The translations under genes and the position numbers were made by a program. From Leuctra nigra (lineage: Eukaryota > Arthropoda > Insecta > Plecoptera > Leuctridae), in the NCBI GenBank assembly GCA_934045905.1, contig OW203769.1:15841705-15905704 (forward strand): 64,000 nucleotides of DNA, read 5' to 3'. The notes under the pieces are model-generated. The model did no database searches, had not been told where the DNA came from, and worked only from the letters and a program-made list of their open reading frames with translations. Below are positions 44,614 through 54,792 of the stretch, in pieces. Within the stretch, counting starts at the first letter, position 1. Each line of letters starts with the position of its first letter.

Positions 44614-45142
44614 CAGCGGTCGCCAACCTTTTGGACCTCGCGGACCACTTATATGACAATTTTATATCTCGGGGACCACTCAGGCGCGTAAAATACGTAT
44701 GACGGGAAATACGATTGGTGAGGGAGACAATGGGGGGTCTGGGGGGAGGGCCCCCCAGCACCAAGCGGGTCCGGGGCGCTTAGCCCCGGAAATTTTTGGT
44801 TTTCAGGAAGTCATTTGGCGCGTTTCTACGCTATTTCAGCCAACTTTTTTTTCCAGAAAAAGCGTTTAAAATAACTCTTATAGGTATTGGAAAAATACTC
44901 GGAAACTGATATTATTTTCATTATAGAGCTAGTGAATACGTATAGTTGGTAGGTAGATACTTTGTAAAGGCATTATTACGTATTGAAACATGTCCGAATT
45001 CAATACATTTGTGTTGTGCCATTTTTCTAAATTAAATAAATTGCATGGAAACTTAAAAGTAAACTTCCAATTTTCTCTGCGGACCACCAAAATTTTCTCG
45101 CGGACCACCAGTGGTCCGCGGACCACCGGTTGGCGACCGCTG
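44614..45142. mobile_element. hAT MITE with perfect 8-bp target duplication
   Basis: Ends CAGCGGTCGCCAACC... and ...GGTTGGCGACCGCTG, flanked by ATTTAGAT at 44606-44613 and 45143-45150. Subterminal GGACC(T/A)C(G)CGGACCAC motifs occur on both sides. 529 bp, no transposase frame. Perfect TIRs and duplication suggest it is young. Confidence 0.92.
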
Positions 45143-45150
45143 ATTTAGAT

Positions 45151-46479
45151 GGCAGTGACTCATACAGTTCTCTTGCTTTACTGCATTTCTACTGCATCAT
45201 TCTCGAAAGTATTTCTAGATTTATCGCCGCAAGTGCCTACTGGATTCCGTCCATAAGATCATTAGCTCACGGTCTTGTGGTGTTGATGACTGACATTAGC
45301 AAATATCTACTTGCGGACGCAACTTCTTTTGAGCATGAGGTTGAACATGTACACTTTTATAATAGAATATTTCGTGTCTATTCGAGAAAACAAGGAACAC
45401 GACTGACCTCTGGTGGATTCTTTGGTACTAGAGATAGGGTGTATAATGGAGGATATAAGGGGGATATTTATATAATTACATTATATTATATTTGCTTTAT
45501 AAGTTGTTTGTTATGGCTGAAAAAGTAAACTTGTAACTAAATCAAAATTTCAATTGTTTCTCCTTTTTCACTGCCCTATGGAAGCACGAACTTCTAAATA
45601 AAAAAGTGCATCTAAAAAGTTTCCTGCCAGAAGTGGCTCCATCACGTATCGCTTATTTGTTCGAATATATAATATTTCGTGGCTTTATGTTCATCGGAGT
45701 CAATTATTGCTACATAATACGTTGTTTGTAAGTTTGGACTAAGTTCTGTATAACTTTGTTAACAGATGATAGTGATCTCCAGGACCCGGGTTCGAGACTG
45801 TAATCCGTGCATCTAATGAGATGAGGCAACAATGAAATGAGAGATGGAATATGCGTTGAGGCGACATCGAATAAGATCGAACCACCGCCATACAAGCAGG
45901 GGGATGGTGCCTCTTTAAGAGTACATCGCTTTAAAACTCGGCTGATGATGCAGTTGTGTAGGTGAAGCATGTAGTGAGGTATTGTAAAGAAATTGTCAAC
46001 GTGACTTATTGAGTACAAATACAGCTTCGAGAACTTCGAGATTGTAAGATCAAATCAAAAGGGATGTAGAAGAGAGAGAGAGGGAAGAAGTCGAGAGGGA
46101 GAAGTGAGACAGATGCTGGAGAGGAAGAAGAATGAAAATGGTGTACTATTGTATAATTTAAATCTGTAAACCACTTACCCGATATTATTGTTGGATAGAT
46201 TACAATAAAATTAAAATTCGACTTACCAAGTTTGTGAATTTTATAGAATAAATTAAATTATTGAGGCACCAATTGGCAACCAATTTGTACAAAGCTCTAC
46301 AGCCCGATTGCGTCTACCAAGTGGCAAATTGCATGTGCTTTAGTTGACAAGATTATGGAAATTCGATGGTAAAAGATCAAATATTTTACAGTGGCTGCTC
46401 AATTATTTCAATTAGAGTGAAGAAAAGTGCACGTTTATATCGATGAAATGAGTAATTGACTGAAAAAAATGGAGTTTAC
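45151..46479. other. No gene seen
   Basis: A 132-codon plus frame (45130-45528) starts inside the hAT target duplication and shows no domain. A GA-rich tract lies at 46068-46130. gacccgggttcgagactgt at 45783 is B-box-like but isolated. Confidence 0.4.
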
Positions 46480-46795
46480 ATATTTTACTAATAAGATATT
46501 GATTTTAACTGTTATAATGAAAGATGACGATAAGTATGGATGAGATTACCTAAAGAGAATAGAATCCAAAGACATGGCTGTATGTCTCGCCGTGCCGTGT
46601 TGTTTGCAGCGACGCAACCAAGGTCTATTAGTGTAATTATCTCAGCAGACCATGCGACCGCAGCAACCAGAAGGCTGTGGTTGTGTCGTGCAATCAGCAG
46701 AGATGGAAGCTGCGCGCGCACCATATGACTACACTGGTTGCTATGGTAACAGACCTCAGTCAAGTTGATTTCACTGGGGGACAGGCAAGTTGTCA
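46480..46795. repeat. Family E repeat with RFX X-box, copy 3 (reverse)
   Basis: In reverse orientation: GTTGCTATGGTAAC (46737-46750), then CTCAGTCAAGTTGATTT and CTGGGGGACAGGC, matching the X-box end of copies 1 and 2. The far end is not resolved. Confidence 0.5.
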
Positions 46796-46799
46796 ATAG

Positions 46800-47342
46800 C
46801 TTAATCGTGTTTTAAATACGGTTTACGAGAGAAATATATTAAAAAGAATTACAGAAATGGTATCAAATCAAAAATGTAAATGATATCAAAAAAGGTAATG
46901 AATACTTATTAAGGGTATTCGAGTGGTACCACGTGACTAAACAAATAAAACACGAAATTGGCCAAACTATTGCACATAAGAGGAAGATAATGTATCTAGT
47001 GGAGCGGTCGCTCCACCCAACCAAGTCGTACTATACACTCACAGTCACTCAACATACCGTAAATGCCTAATAAACTGAGGAGCAGACCAAACACTTTTAC
47101 TGTAAGCAACAACATGGCATTTTCGGCCTACTGGATCTCAAAATTGGTAAATCTCACATTGTTGCGAAATATCTTAATTTCGAGCTATGGCCCACCCCAC
47201 TACATATACCAAATTTGGGAACAATAGGTTATGCCATTTGCGCGCTAGAGGACCGAGAAAACAGTGAAATTACACCACTTTCTGATTCTGAAGATGATGA
47301 TGATTCTGATGATATCACGAAACGTCGCTATCACCGCCACAG
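46800..47342. other. No gene seen
   Basis: Unassigned A+T-rich sequence ending in a short (GAT)n-like patch at 47290-47315. Confidence 0.4.
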
Positions 47343-48060
47343 CCTAAACGGCTGAACCGATCGACCTGAAATTTTTACCACATGTGCACTTTTGGCGTCT
47401 GAGGTGCCTTTTTATAAAACCAACCGGAAGCCGCCATTTTGAAACCGGAAGGGACGTCATAACTCAAAAACGTCTGGACCGATTAGAACGAAATTAGCGC
47501 CATTCGATTTAGATGGTCATCTATATGAAGTATCAATAAAAAAAATATTATTTTCTTATTTTCTAAACCGGAAGTGACGTCATAAATACGCAATATTTAA
47601 CTTATTTCAACAAATTATACTTAAAATACGTACATAATTAACTTACATTGTAACATAGACAATACAATTTATATATTCAAGGTAGCAGTGTTCTCGGCCG
47701 CCATTCCTGAAACCGGAAGTGACGTCATATATCTAAAACGCCTGTACCGATTGCAACTGAACTAGCTCCTGCGTATTCATTCTGCTATTTATTTGAAAAA
47801 TCAATTGTGAAAAATGAATAAATAAATTAATGGTACCGGAAATGGCGGCAGGAACCACTAAATGAAACCGGAAGTGACGTCATATATTACAAACGGCATG
47901 ACCGATTTTACGGAAATATAGGGATTAGGAATTCAGATGGTCGTTCATGAAGGTATCAACTAGATAAAACTAGATTGTTTTCTTATTACCTATACCGGAA
48001 TTCGGCCGCTATTTCAAAACCGGAAGTGACGTCATGTATCGAAAACGGCTGGATCGATTA
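47343..48060 (+). repeat. Degenerate ~150-bp repeats with ETS/CRE composite motif
   Basis: CCGGAAGTGACGTCAT or a one-base variant occurs at 47445, 47568, 47713, 47868 and 48020 (spacings 123, 145, 155, 152). Most are followed about 8-20 bp later by AAACGGCTGgACCGATta-type phrases (47467, 47735, 47888, 48041; also 47349 without the motif). Several are preceded by GCCGCCATTTTGAAA-like sequence. The flanks between are strongly diverged. Confidence 0.7.
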
Positions 48061-48222
48061 TAACGAAACTTAAGCTATTCTTCTTGGATAATCATTTTCA
48101 TCTTATACCAAACGCAACTTTTCATAGTAACCAAATCGGTTGAGGCGTATTTTTTTAAAGAAATTAGTCCCTGCTCGGACATGTGCTACAAGCTGTATGA
48201 ATAAACTAACAAAAGAAGTGAT

Positions 48223-49350
48223 ATCCCAGAAAAAACACTCCGTGTAAAAATACCAGCCAAGTCTCTTTAACTATAAAAAAAAATAGAAGAAATCTAAAAA
48301 TTCAGCACTGAAGAGGAGTGATATCAAAAAAGGAGCCAAGTCAACGAATTTTCCAAATTTTAATCGTACCATTGAAATAAAAATATCAACCCCCGAGAAA
48401 TACTTAAAAAAAGGACTTGGCGCATCGTTTTTTTAAAGACATTTTTCTATTCTTAAGCTTATGCCACTCACATACTACGTAGTTCAGAAATGCCTAGAAA
48501 AATTGGGACAAAACTTTCAAATTAAATATTGAACATTCTGTAAAATATTTTAAATTTAAATATAAGTACGCAAAGAAACATAGCATTGTCTTACAAGCAA
48601 TAAATACAGAACAGTTGTGTTTGTGATTGGTAGGTACCTATAGTTTTGTGGGTACATCAACATACCTACTACAGCATTATACTTTGAACCTTCTCGCCGT
48701 GTAATTAATTGCTATTAATTAACATTTTATACCAAAAAAATTCATAAATTACATAACGTATTACTTTAGATAAAAATCTAGTCAGTAATTATTTGAGCAG
48801 CATGGCTCAGTGCACTAGTCACTTATACAAATCTCATTGACGGCCTTCTTGTAATGAGCGCTTTCGCTATTTCCCTCAGTCACGATATTGAGAAGTATGA
48901 TTGATTAATATGACCCAAGAAATAGTGGCAATAACGAATAGACTAGGCCGCTTCCGTTTATTCGTTATTCGTTTATCCGTTTATTTCCTCTGAATATTGA
49001 CAAAATACCAAAACTGCCAGTAGGTAAGAGTACTAGTTATATTAAAACGTAGTATGATTCGTCGATAATGAATGTGATATACTCAGGAAAATATACTTGT
49101 AGAGTTCTTCCTATACTTTTAGGATAGAAAAGTGTCTTTAAAAAAACGATGCGCCAAGTCCTTTTTTTAAGTATTTCTCGGGGGTTGATATTTTTATTTC
49201 AATGGTACGATTAAAATTTGGAAAATTCGTTGACTTGGCTCCTTTTTTGATATCACTCCTTTTCAGTGCTGAATTTTTAGATTTCTTCTATTTTTTTTAT
49301 AGTTAAAGAGACTTGGCTGGTATTTTTACACGGAGTGTTTTTTCTGGGAT
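48223..49350. mobile_element. 1.1-kb DNA transposon relic with ~230-bp TIRs
   Basis: 48223-48452 and 49122-49350 are inverted copies, nearly identical. They start ATCCCAGAAAAAACACTCCG and run inward through ggacttggcgcatcgttttt. The ~670-bp middle has no ORF above 60 codons, so it cannot encode its own transposase. 48800-48970 inside resembles a degraded SINE (cctcagtcacgat..., aggccgcttcc). No confident target duplication was found, so the superfamily is open. Confidence 0.85.
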
Positions 49351-49636
49351 TTTCTTTTCCGCATTCTATAAGTGATTCTACAACCCACTTGACTTTTTTC
49401 GCCTCTAATATTTTTGTCCCGAATTTTTTGACGAAATATTGCTGTTACATTAAAAAATTGCAGGCTCGATGTATTGGAAATGAATAGGCGAAGAGGGCAC
49501 TGAGTTTCTTTTTGTCAATAACTTGATATCTGACCTGGCCACAGGCACCAATAAATGTGGGGTTTCTCGAACGAAAAATCCGGTACCTACTGACTTCATT
49601 TTAGAAAAATGGCAATAAAAATGCTGGAAAACGACT
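49351..49636. other. Spacer, no gene
   Basis: A 99-codon minus frame (49749-49450) overlaps a MITE and has no recognisable domain. Confidence 0.4.
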
Positions 49637-49844
49637 GGCACAACTAAAATTGATCGTTCAATAAATCTGATTGACTGAAAAATGTTAGATTGCACCATCA
49701 GAAGTGAGTCCAAGCGATCTCCTTGTCTCAATCTAGTAGGTGACCTCACATTTCAATGATAATAAGAAACTTTGATTGCTATGGATCCACCCGCAGTCAT
49801 TCAAAGTTGTTCAACGATCAATTTTTGTTGTGCCGAGTGTACAT
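49637..49844. mobile_element. MITE family A, copy 6 (reverse of copy 4)
   Basis: Shares actaaaattgatcgttcaat, tagattgcaccatcagaagt, ctagtaggtgacctcacatt and the end GTGCCGAGTGTAC with the reverse complement of copy 4. The left terminus (ctggcacaac) is degraded. Confidence 0.7.
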
Positions 49845-50272
49845 TGAAAATTGGCACTGGAAAACATTCATTTCGATACTTCATTCTGTGCGCTCCACAA
49901 ATTAATTTTATTTTATATTGATAATCTTGTATTTAAGGACTTTATTACATACCATCGTGAGTACAAACATCTGCTACACATTTCAATATAAAAATACTGT
50001 TGAATCTTTACTTTGAAGACGAAGAAAGCCTTATATTGCATCGTTTTGTCAAACTATTTATATCAGAAGATTTGGTATAAAACAAAATTCTTGCTCACTG
50101 CATAAATTACTTGGAAAAATTAGATCTTCGCTCTTGTTGGCTACTACATACTTGTAGTGCCTGAATTTTCAGATACCGTACACATAATGTTTGTACATAA
50201 CTCTGTCATGACATTTGGAAATTATAAAAATTGTAAAACATTGACACAAATTTAGACTATAGGAGTCAAGAG

Positions 50273-52948
50273 TTAGGAAGTAACATCAGCCAGTCTGCTG
50301 ATTAGTGGATTTCCATGGTCTCCGAGTGCTGCGTAGAACGACTCTCTCTGATTTTCCATGACTTCGTGGAGATAGGCAAATCCTATATCTTGGTGTATGC
50401 TCTTCGTCCGGGTGAACATCGGAGTGCGCAGGGCGATCTTGAGGGCCCTGTTCTGCACCCTCTGCAGCATTGTTCTCGCTCCCGCTGAAGTCCTCTCGTA
50501 CCACACTGGTGAGGCGTACGTCAGTGTGGGCACGATGACGCTCTGGATAAGAAGCAGCTTGCTGGTGAGCGGCATGGATTTGCTTTTGAGCAGTGGGAAC
50601 AGCGCCGCCGTCTTCCCGTTGGCCTTGCTGGCAATCTTCTCAGCGTGGGCCTTCCAGGAGAGCTTGGCATCCAGGGTGACACCCAGGTAAACATTGCTGG
50701 GAGACCAGGAGACATCTGTACCAGAGATGTTTATGGTAGGGGGTTGAAATTTCCGTCGCTTGGTGAAGAGTGTTGCCTCTGTCTTAGATGAATTTAGGGC
50801 TATACGGTTCTCTGTATACCAGTGGCTGAGTACGTCTAATGCTTTTTGCAGAGGCGGGCCAAGTTGATTAGATGCCATAGATTGGCAGATGACTGCGGCA
50901 TCGTCAGCATAGAAAGCTACTTCGGTGTCCGGAATGTTAGTTGGGATGTCATTGGTGAAGATGTTGAAGAGGATGGGGCTAATGATAGATCCCTGAGGAA
51001 CTCCAGCCAGAATAGGCCTCGCTGAAGAACAGGCACCGTTGATGTGTACGGTGAAGGATCTTTGATTTAAATAGGAGTGGATGATATTGATTAAGTAGTT
51101 GGGGAATTGATATTTAATTAGTTTTTGTAGTAGGCCTTCATGCCAAACTCTATCAAATGCTTTAGCAACGTCCAGGAAAACTATACCAGTTCCTTTCAGC
51201 TTTTTAAATCCATCGTTTATCTTGTCAACCACACGTAGAAGCTGATGTGTTGTTGAATGCTTCTGTCGAAAGCCAAACTGCTCATTGATCAGCAGCTTTG
51301 TAGCGTTTGCGTGGCCTCTAATTCGAGCATGAAGGACCTTTTCAAAAAGCTTCGATAGTGATGAGAGGAGACTAATCGGCCGGTAATTTGCAGGGTCACG
51401 AAGATTCTTTCCCGCTTTCGGGAACACAATGACTTTGGCTACTTTCCATTGGGTGGGGAAGTGTTGAAGACGGAGACTGGCATTAAATATTTCAAGGATA
51501 CGTTCACCGGCAGGTATAGGAAGTTCTTTAAGAATCGTGTTTGTGATCTCGTCAATACCAGGTGCCTTGCCATTTGCAAGTTCATTTAGATATATAATTA
51601 CTTCGTCCATAGAGCAGAGAACGACTTCATCATCTTCAGCCTGCGCCTTGTGTATAGCAAGATGGGTTCTTACTTCAGCCTCGATATGTGCTGATGAATT
51701 AGTCGGCGGGTTTGGGGAAAACTGATTTTGAAGCGAATCTGCTAGAACTTCTGCCTTATCATGTGGGCTGCATGCAAGGTGTGTACTACCTTGAATGGGT
51801 GGATTTGGTTGTTTGCTTCTTGTCAGTCGTTTTGCCATGGACCAGAGTGGACGACTCCCTGGTTCTAGTGTGGCTACAGCATCTTCCCACCTCTCTCTCC
51901 TGTGGCGACGAATTAATTCCTTTACAGATCTGTCTAAGAGCTTATATTCTTCATGTAAATCAGGTGTTCTGAGCGCCTGCCATCTCCTACGTGCACGGTT
52001 TCGAGTGGCTATTGACAGTTTAATTCCACGTGGAAGATCAAATATTGTGCACCTTTTTGTATTACAAATGGGAACACTGATCGCTCTTGCTTCCATAATA
52101 TTTTCCGTTAATTTATTTACTGCTAAATCTATATCCTGATGCGAATCAAGTGGTCCACTCTCCAACTTATTTGATAAATGCTCTCTGAACTTTTCCCAGT
52201 CTGCTTTTCTGTAATTGAATCGAATGATGGGATCAACGGTCTCGTATGAGTCCCCTACGCTCAAAAGTACAGGATTATGATCTGAAGACAATTCTAAAAG
52301 TGTTTCTAATTCAATGGAATGTCGCAGATTTTTCACCACCGCAATGTCAAGAACATCAGCTCTTCCTGTAGGGATATGAAGATGTGTCGCTTCTTGCGGT
52401 CCAGTCACAGTAAAGTCACTTATACGGGAGAGTGAAAGGAGAGTGCGGCCATTGGCGTTGACAACTCGCGAGTTCCAGGCTGTATGCTTAGCATTAAGGT
52501 CGCCACCGAGAATAGTCGGGTAATTCGAGTCCATTAATGCTTCTATATCTGCTGTGAGAAGCTTAGTTCGCGGAGGACAATACGTGGCTATAAGCCGTAG
52601 TGGACCCAGTTTAGTAAAAAGCAGGATAGCGGTAGCCTCTATTGATTTCGTTTCAGGTAAAACAATCTCGTAGTGACTTACTCGATTGTCAATGATGATT
52701 GCAGTCCCTCCTGCTCTCCTGTCTCCTGGACGATCAGTTCTATACACTGAGTGATTGGCAAGCTTAAGCTTGTCCTTAGGGTTAAGATGGGTCTCACAGA
52801 CAAGGGCAGCCATTAAATTTCGTGATTCCATCAATAGAAGTAATTCGTCTTTACGAGAACTTATGCTATTAGCATTCCAAATGATTAGATTAATTGAATT
52901 AATCGCTGGCATTGCGATTTTGTACAGACAAAAGAAGAGTTGGCACAA
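50273..52948 (-). CDS. ORF2p, APE endonuclease-reverse transcriptase of the Jockey-type element
   Basis: 891 residues from the first ATG, or 879 from Met13 (start at 52912), which is the more likely start because homology begins just after it (IIWNANSI) and it overlaps the ORF1 stop by only 14 nt. The N-terminal ~235 residues form an apurinic-type endonuclease that nicks target DNA: N25, E52 in CETHL, D150 and N152 in GGDLNAKHTAW, and SSDHNP at 221-226. The reverse transcriptase spans roughly 450-760: APGIDEI (462-468), NYRPISLLS, FLDVAKAFDRVW with D593, GVPQGSIISP (649-658) and FYADD (679-683) with the catalytic aspartates. YLGVTLD follows. There is no RNase H domain. The chain matches the usual length of Jockey ORF2. 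All catalytic motifs are intact, so the protein could be active. Confidence 0.93.
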   Translation of the reverse strand: MCQLFFCLYKIAMPAINSINLIIWNANSISSRKDELLLLMESRNLMAALVCETHLNPKDKLKLANHSVYRTDRPGDRRAGGTAIIIDNRVSHYEIVLPETKSIEATAILLFTKLGPLRLIATYCPPRTKLLTADIEALMDSNYPTILGGDLNAKHTAWNSRVVNANGRTLLSLSRISDFTVTGPQEATHLHIPTGRADVLDIAVVKNLRHSIELETLLELSSDHNPVLLSVGDSYETVDPIIRFNYRKADWEKFREHLSNKLESGPLDSHQDIDLAVNKLTENIMEARAISVPICNTKRCTIFDLPRGIKLSIATRNRARRRWQALRTPDLHEEYKLLDRSVKELIRRHRRERWEDAVATLEPGSRPLWSMAKRLTRSKQPNPPIQGSTHLACSPHDKAEVLADSLQNQFSPNPPTNSSAHIEAEVRTHLAIHKAQAEDDEVVLCSMDEVIIYLNELANGKAPGIDEITNTILKELPIPAGERILEIFNASLRLQHFPTQWKVAKVIVFPKAGKNLRDPANYRPISLLSSLSKLFEKVLHARIRGHANATKLLINEQFGFRQKHSTTHQLLRVVDKINDGFKKLKGTGIVFLDVAKAFDRVWHEGLLQKLIKYQFPNYLINIIHSYLNQRSFTVHINGACSSARPILAGVPQGSIISPILFNIFTNDIPTNIPDTEVAFYADDAAVICQSMASNQLGPPLQKALDVLSHWYTENRIALNSSKTEATLFTKRRKFQPPTINISGTDVSWSPSNVYLGVTLDAKLSWKAHAEKIASKANGKTAALFPLLKSKSMPLTSKLLLIQSVIVPTLTYASPVWYERTSAGARTMLQRVQNRALKIALRTPMFTRTKSIHQDIGFAYLHEVMENQRESFYAALGDHGNPLISRLADVTS

Positions 52949-54368
52949 AACTTGCCAGAGACGTAATGATGGGGTGAATGTTCATATTAACTATAAAAAT
53001 TGCAATGCCGTTTATAAGGGCTATCCAATCAATAGTTGATTGTTGAGGTACTACCGGTTGTACGAGTTCAGGAAGAGCATTGGGTGGCCTCTCTGCTTCT
53101 TCTAAGGCAGTGGTGTTTGAGGACGAGGGTTGCTCTGGATTTATCTGAGTGTTCAAAACAGAAGCAAAAGTCCGTGGTTGCGCCAATGAGACTCGTGGCA
53201 CGGGCGTGGGTTGCGTCTGAGTATTCCCTCGGTTATCATGCTGTGGAGAAGAGCCATCTTGCTGCTGTGGACGTCGGGCTCGAGTAGCATGACGAGTTGC
53301 TGCCTTGATGACATCACATCCTCGGTAGCAAGCGGCATGCTGCTGATTGCAGTTACAGCACTTTGCTGTTTCTGGTGACTCCTTACACTCCTTAACCTGA
53401 TGCACACCTCCACATCGAACACATCGTGGCTGGCGATGACAAAATTTGGCCGTATGACCCACTCTTTGACAATTAAAACATTGTATGACATTAATCTTCT
53501 TGCTCCGTGGGGCCTCGGTGGAGACCACGCAGTAGAGGAGTCTCTTGATTTGGCTGAGGTCCACTGGAGCCTGACCACTCGTACTTACTAGCGTACATTC
53601 AAAAAGGGGCAAAAGACGTGTACTGTCTCCAGGCATCTTCATCTGCCGCACAGAGCGGACATTGAAGCCTTGCTGCTTCAGCTCCTCTTGAATGTCTTCT
53701 GTTTCAGCAGATTGTGGCAGACCTCTCAGAACAAAACGCTGTGATCTAGTGCGCTCAGTTGGAAACGTGTAGTACTCTATTCCCTCAGTCGAGTCTAGGG
53801 CGGAGGTAATTAGTTTGTACGAGGTAATATCTCTAATGATTACTCGAGAAACTTCGAGACCAGGTTTGATTATGAATGCCCCTTGTTCTGGACATACAGC
53901 GGAGAGCAACTCAACTAATGCCTTATGAGATTTCATATTTTGAATCACTATTGGTGGGATTTTATACTTCTTATCTGGCAAAGTCTCCGCCGTCATCGGG
54001 GTCGTGTCCATATCATTTGCACTTGCAAGCGGCTCAAATGAGTTCTGCGTACGCACAAGGTTGATCACTCTCTTGGATGATGGGCCTGAAGCATCTGACC
54101 CAGATGATCGTGTGCTGGGACGATCGTTACAATTACGACGCCTTTTATTTCCTGTCACCATCGTGAAACCATCGGGAACTATGTTCAAAGACATCTCATT
54201 GGTTGCAGACTCAACTTGCATTAGCTCCGTGTCCGATTCATCACTAGACGAAAAATCATTTATAGAAGCTCCTATGGGTTGACTAGAAATGTTTATGACA
54301 TTGTCTACAGCTGAAGGGGCATCTAGCCGGTTTACTTCATCACTCCAAACTTTATATATTCCACTCAT
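52899..54368 (-). CDS. ORF1p, Gag-like zinc-knuckle protein of the Jockey-type element
   Basis: 489-residue nucleic-acid-binding protein, expected to coat the element RNA and form the ribonucleoprotein needed for retrotransposition. The N-terminal ~110 residues are acidic and serine-rich, then basic (KRRR about 75-78). A PPIVI motif (138-142) is followed by a region typical of insect Jockey/X-element Gag proteins, including FVLRGLP (212-218) and a helical EDIQEELKQQGF stretch. Three CCHC-type zinc knuckles follow: C297-C300-H305-C310, C316-C319-H323-C328 and C337/340-H344-C351. The C-terminal part is Q/P-rich. The ATG is the first in the frame; a short 5' UTR lies upstream. The stop overlaps the start of ORF2. 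No frameshift or stop was seen. Assignment to the family is firm; exact clade inside Jockey is inference. Confidence 0.9.
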   Translation of the reverse strand: MSGIYKVWSDEVNRLDAPSAVDNVINISSQPIGASINDFSSSDESDTELMQVESATNEMSLNIVPDGFTMVTGNKRRRNCNDRPSTRSSGSDASGPSSKRVINLVRTQNSFEPLASANDMDTTPMTAETLPDKKYKIPPIVIQNMKSHKALVELLSAVCPEQGAFIIKPGLEVSRVIIRDITSYKLITSALDSTEGIEYYTFPTERTRSQRFVLRGLPQSAETEDIQEELKQQGFNVRSVRQMKMPGDSTRLLPLFECTLVSTSGQAPVDLSQIKRLLYCVVSTEAPRSKKINVIQCFNCQRVGHTAKFCHRQPRCVRCGGVHQVKECKESPETAKCCNCNQQHAACYRGCDVIKAATRHATRARRPQQQDGSSPQHDNRGNTQTQPTPVPRVSLAQPRTFASVLNTQINPEQPSSSNTTALEEAERPPNALPELVQPVVPQQSTIDWIALINGIAIFIVNMNIHPIITSLASFVPTLLLSVQNRNASD

Positions 54369-54430
54369 TGCTCACATTACTTCAAATCCAAATGAGCTAC
54401 AAGCGTCTCTTGGTAGGTTTCGTAGACCTA

Positions 54431-54792
54431 GTATATAAAACTATTTTCTAATACTTTAAACAGATTCTGACGCGGAAAAATGGTTTGAATGGCTCCCAAA
54501 ATATCTAATATCACCATTCAACACAACAAACATGCAAAACTAGCGATTAATCCACAAATATAAGCGAAAATACTGAGAATAATTCACAGAACTAACTTTC
54601 ATTTATGAAGAAACAAATGAAGTCCCTGGAAAAATTAGAGCATATTTGAAAAATATCAGGGTCGAAAAGTGTAAAGATAGATCGCCTCCATTGGTGCACA
54701 CGGATAACGCTGAATGATCTATCGAAACTGGAAGCCAAACAATCATTTGATCTCTTGGCCTCAAGTACAAAGAACAATTAAAAGTAGGTAAC
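54431..54792. other. Shared spacer between two head-to-head LINEs
   Basis: This and 54369-54430 must contain the 5' UTRs and internal promoters of both elements. No ORF1 for the plus-strand element is present. I found no TATA box, no clear target duplication and no TIR here. Whether host DNA remains between the two 5' ends cannot be told from sequence alone. Confidence 0.45.

Larger units (their letters stand above)
49906..54430 (-). mobile_element. Jockey-type non-LTR retrotransposon, apparently full length
   Basis: Minus-strand element with a Gag-like ORF1 (54368-52899) and an endonuclease/reverse transcriptase ORF2 (52948-50273), both uninterrupted. 3' of ORF2 is about 365 bp of A+T-rich sequence with AATAAA-type signals near 49953 and 49908, taken as the 3' UTR. 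The exact ends and target duplications were not found. Two overlapping ORFs, EN-RT without RNase H, and ORF2 length fit the Jockey clade. Intact frames imply recent activity. Confidence 0.75.

Noticed and set aside
45130..45528. 132-codon plus ORF
   Set aside because: It begins within a hAT terminus and target duplication and shows no recognisable motif.
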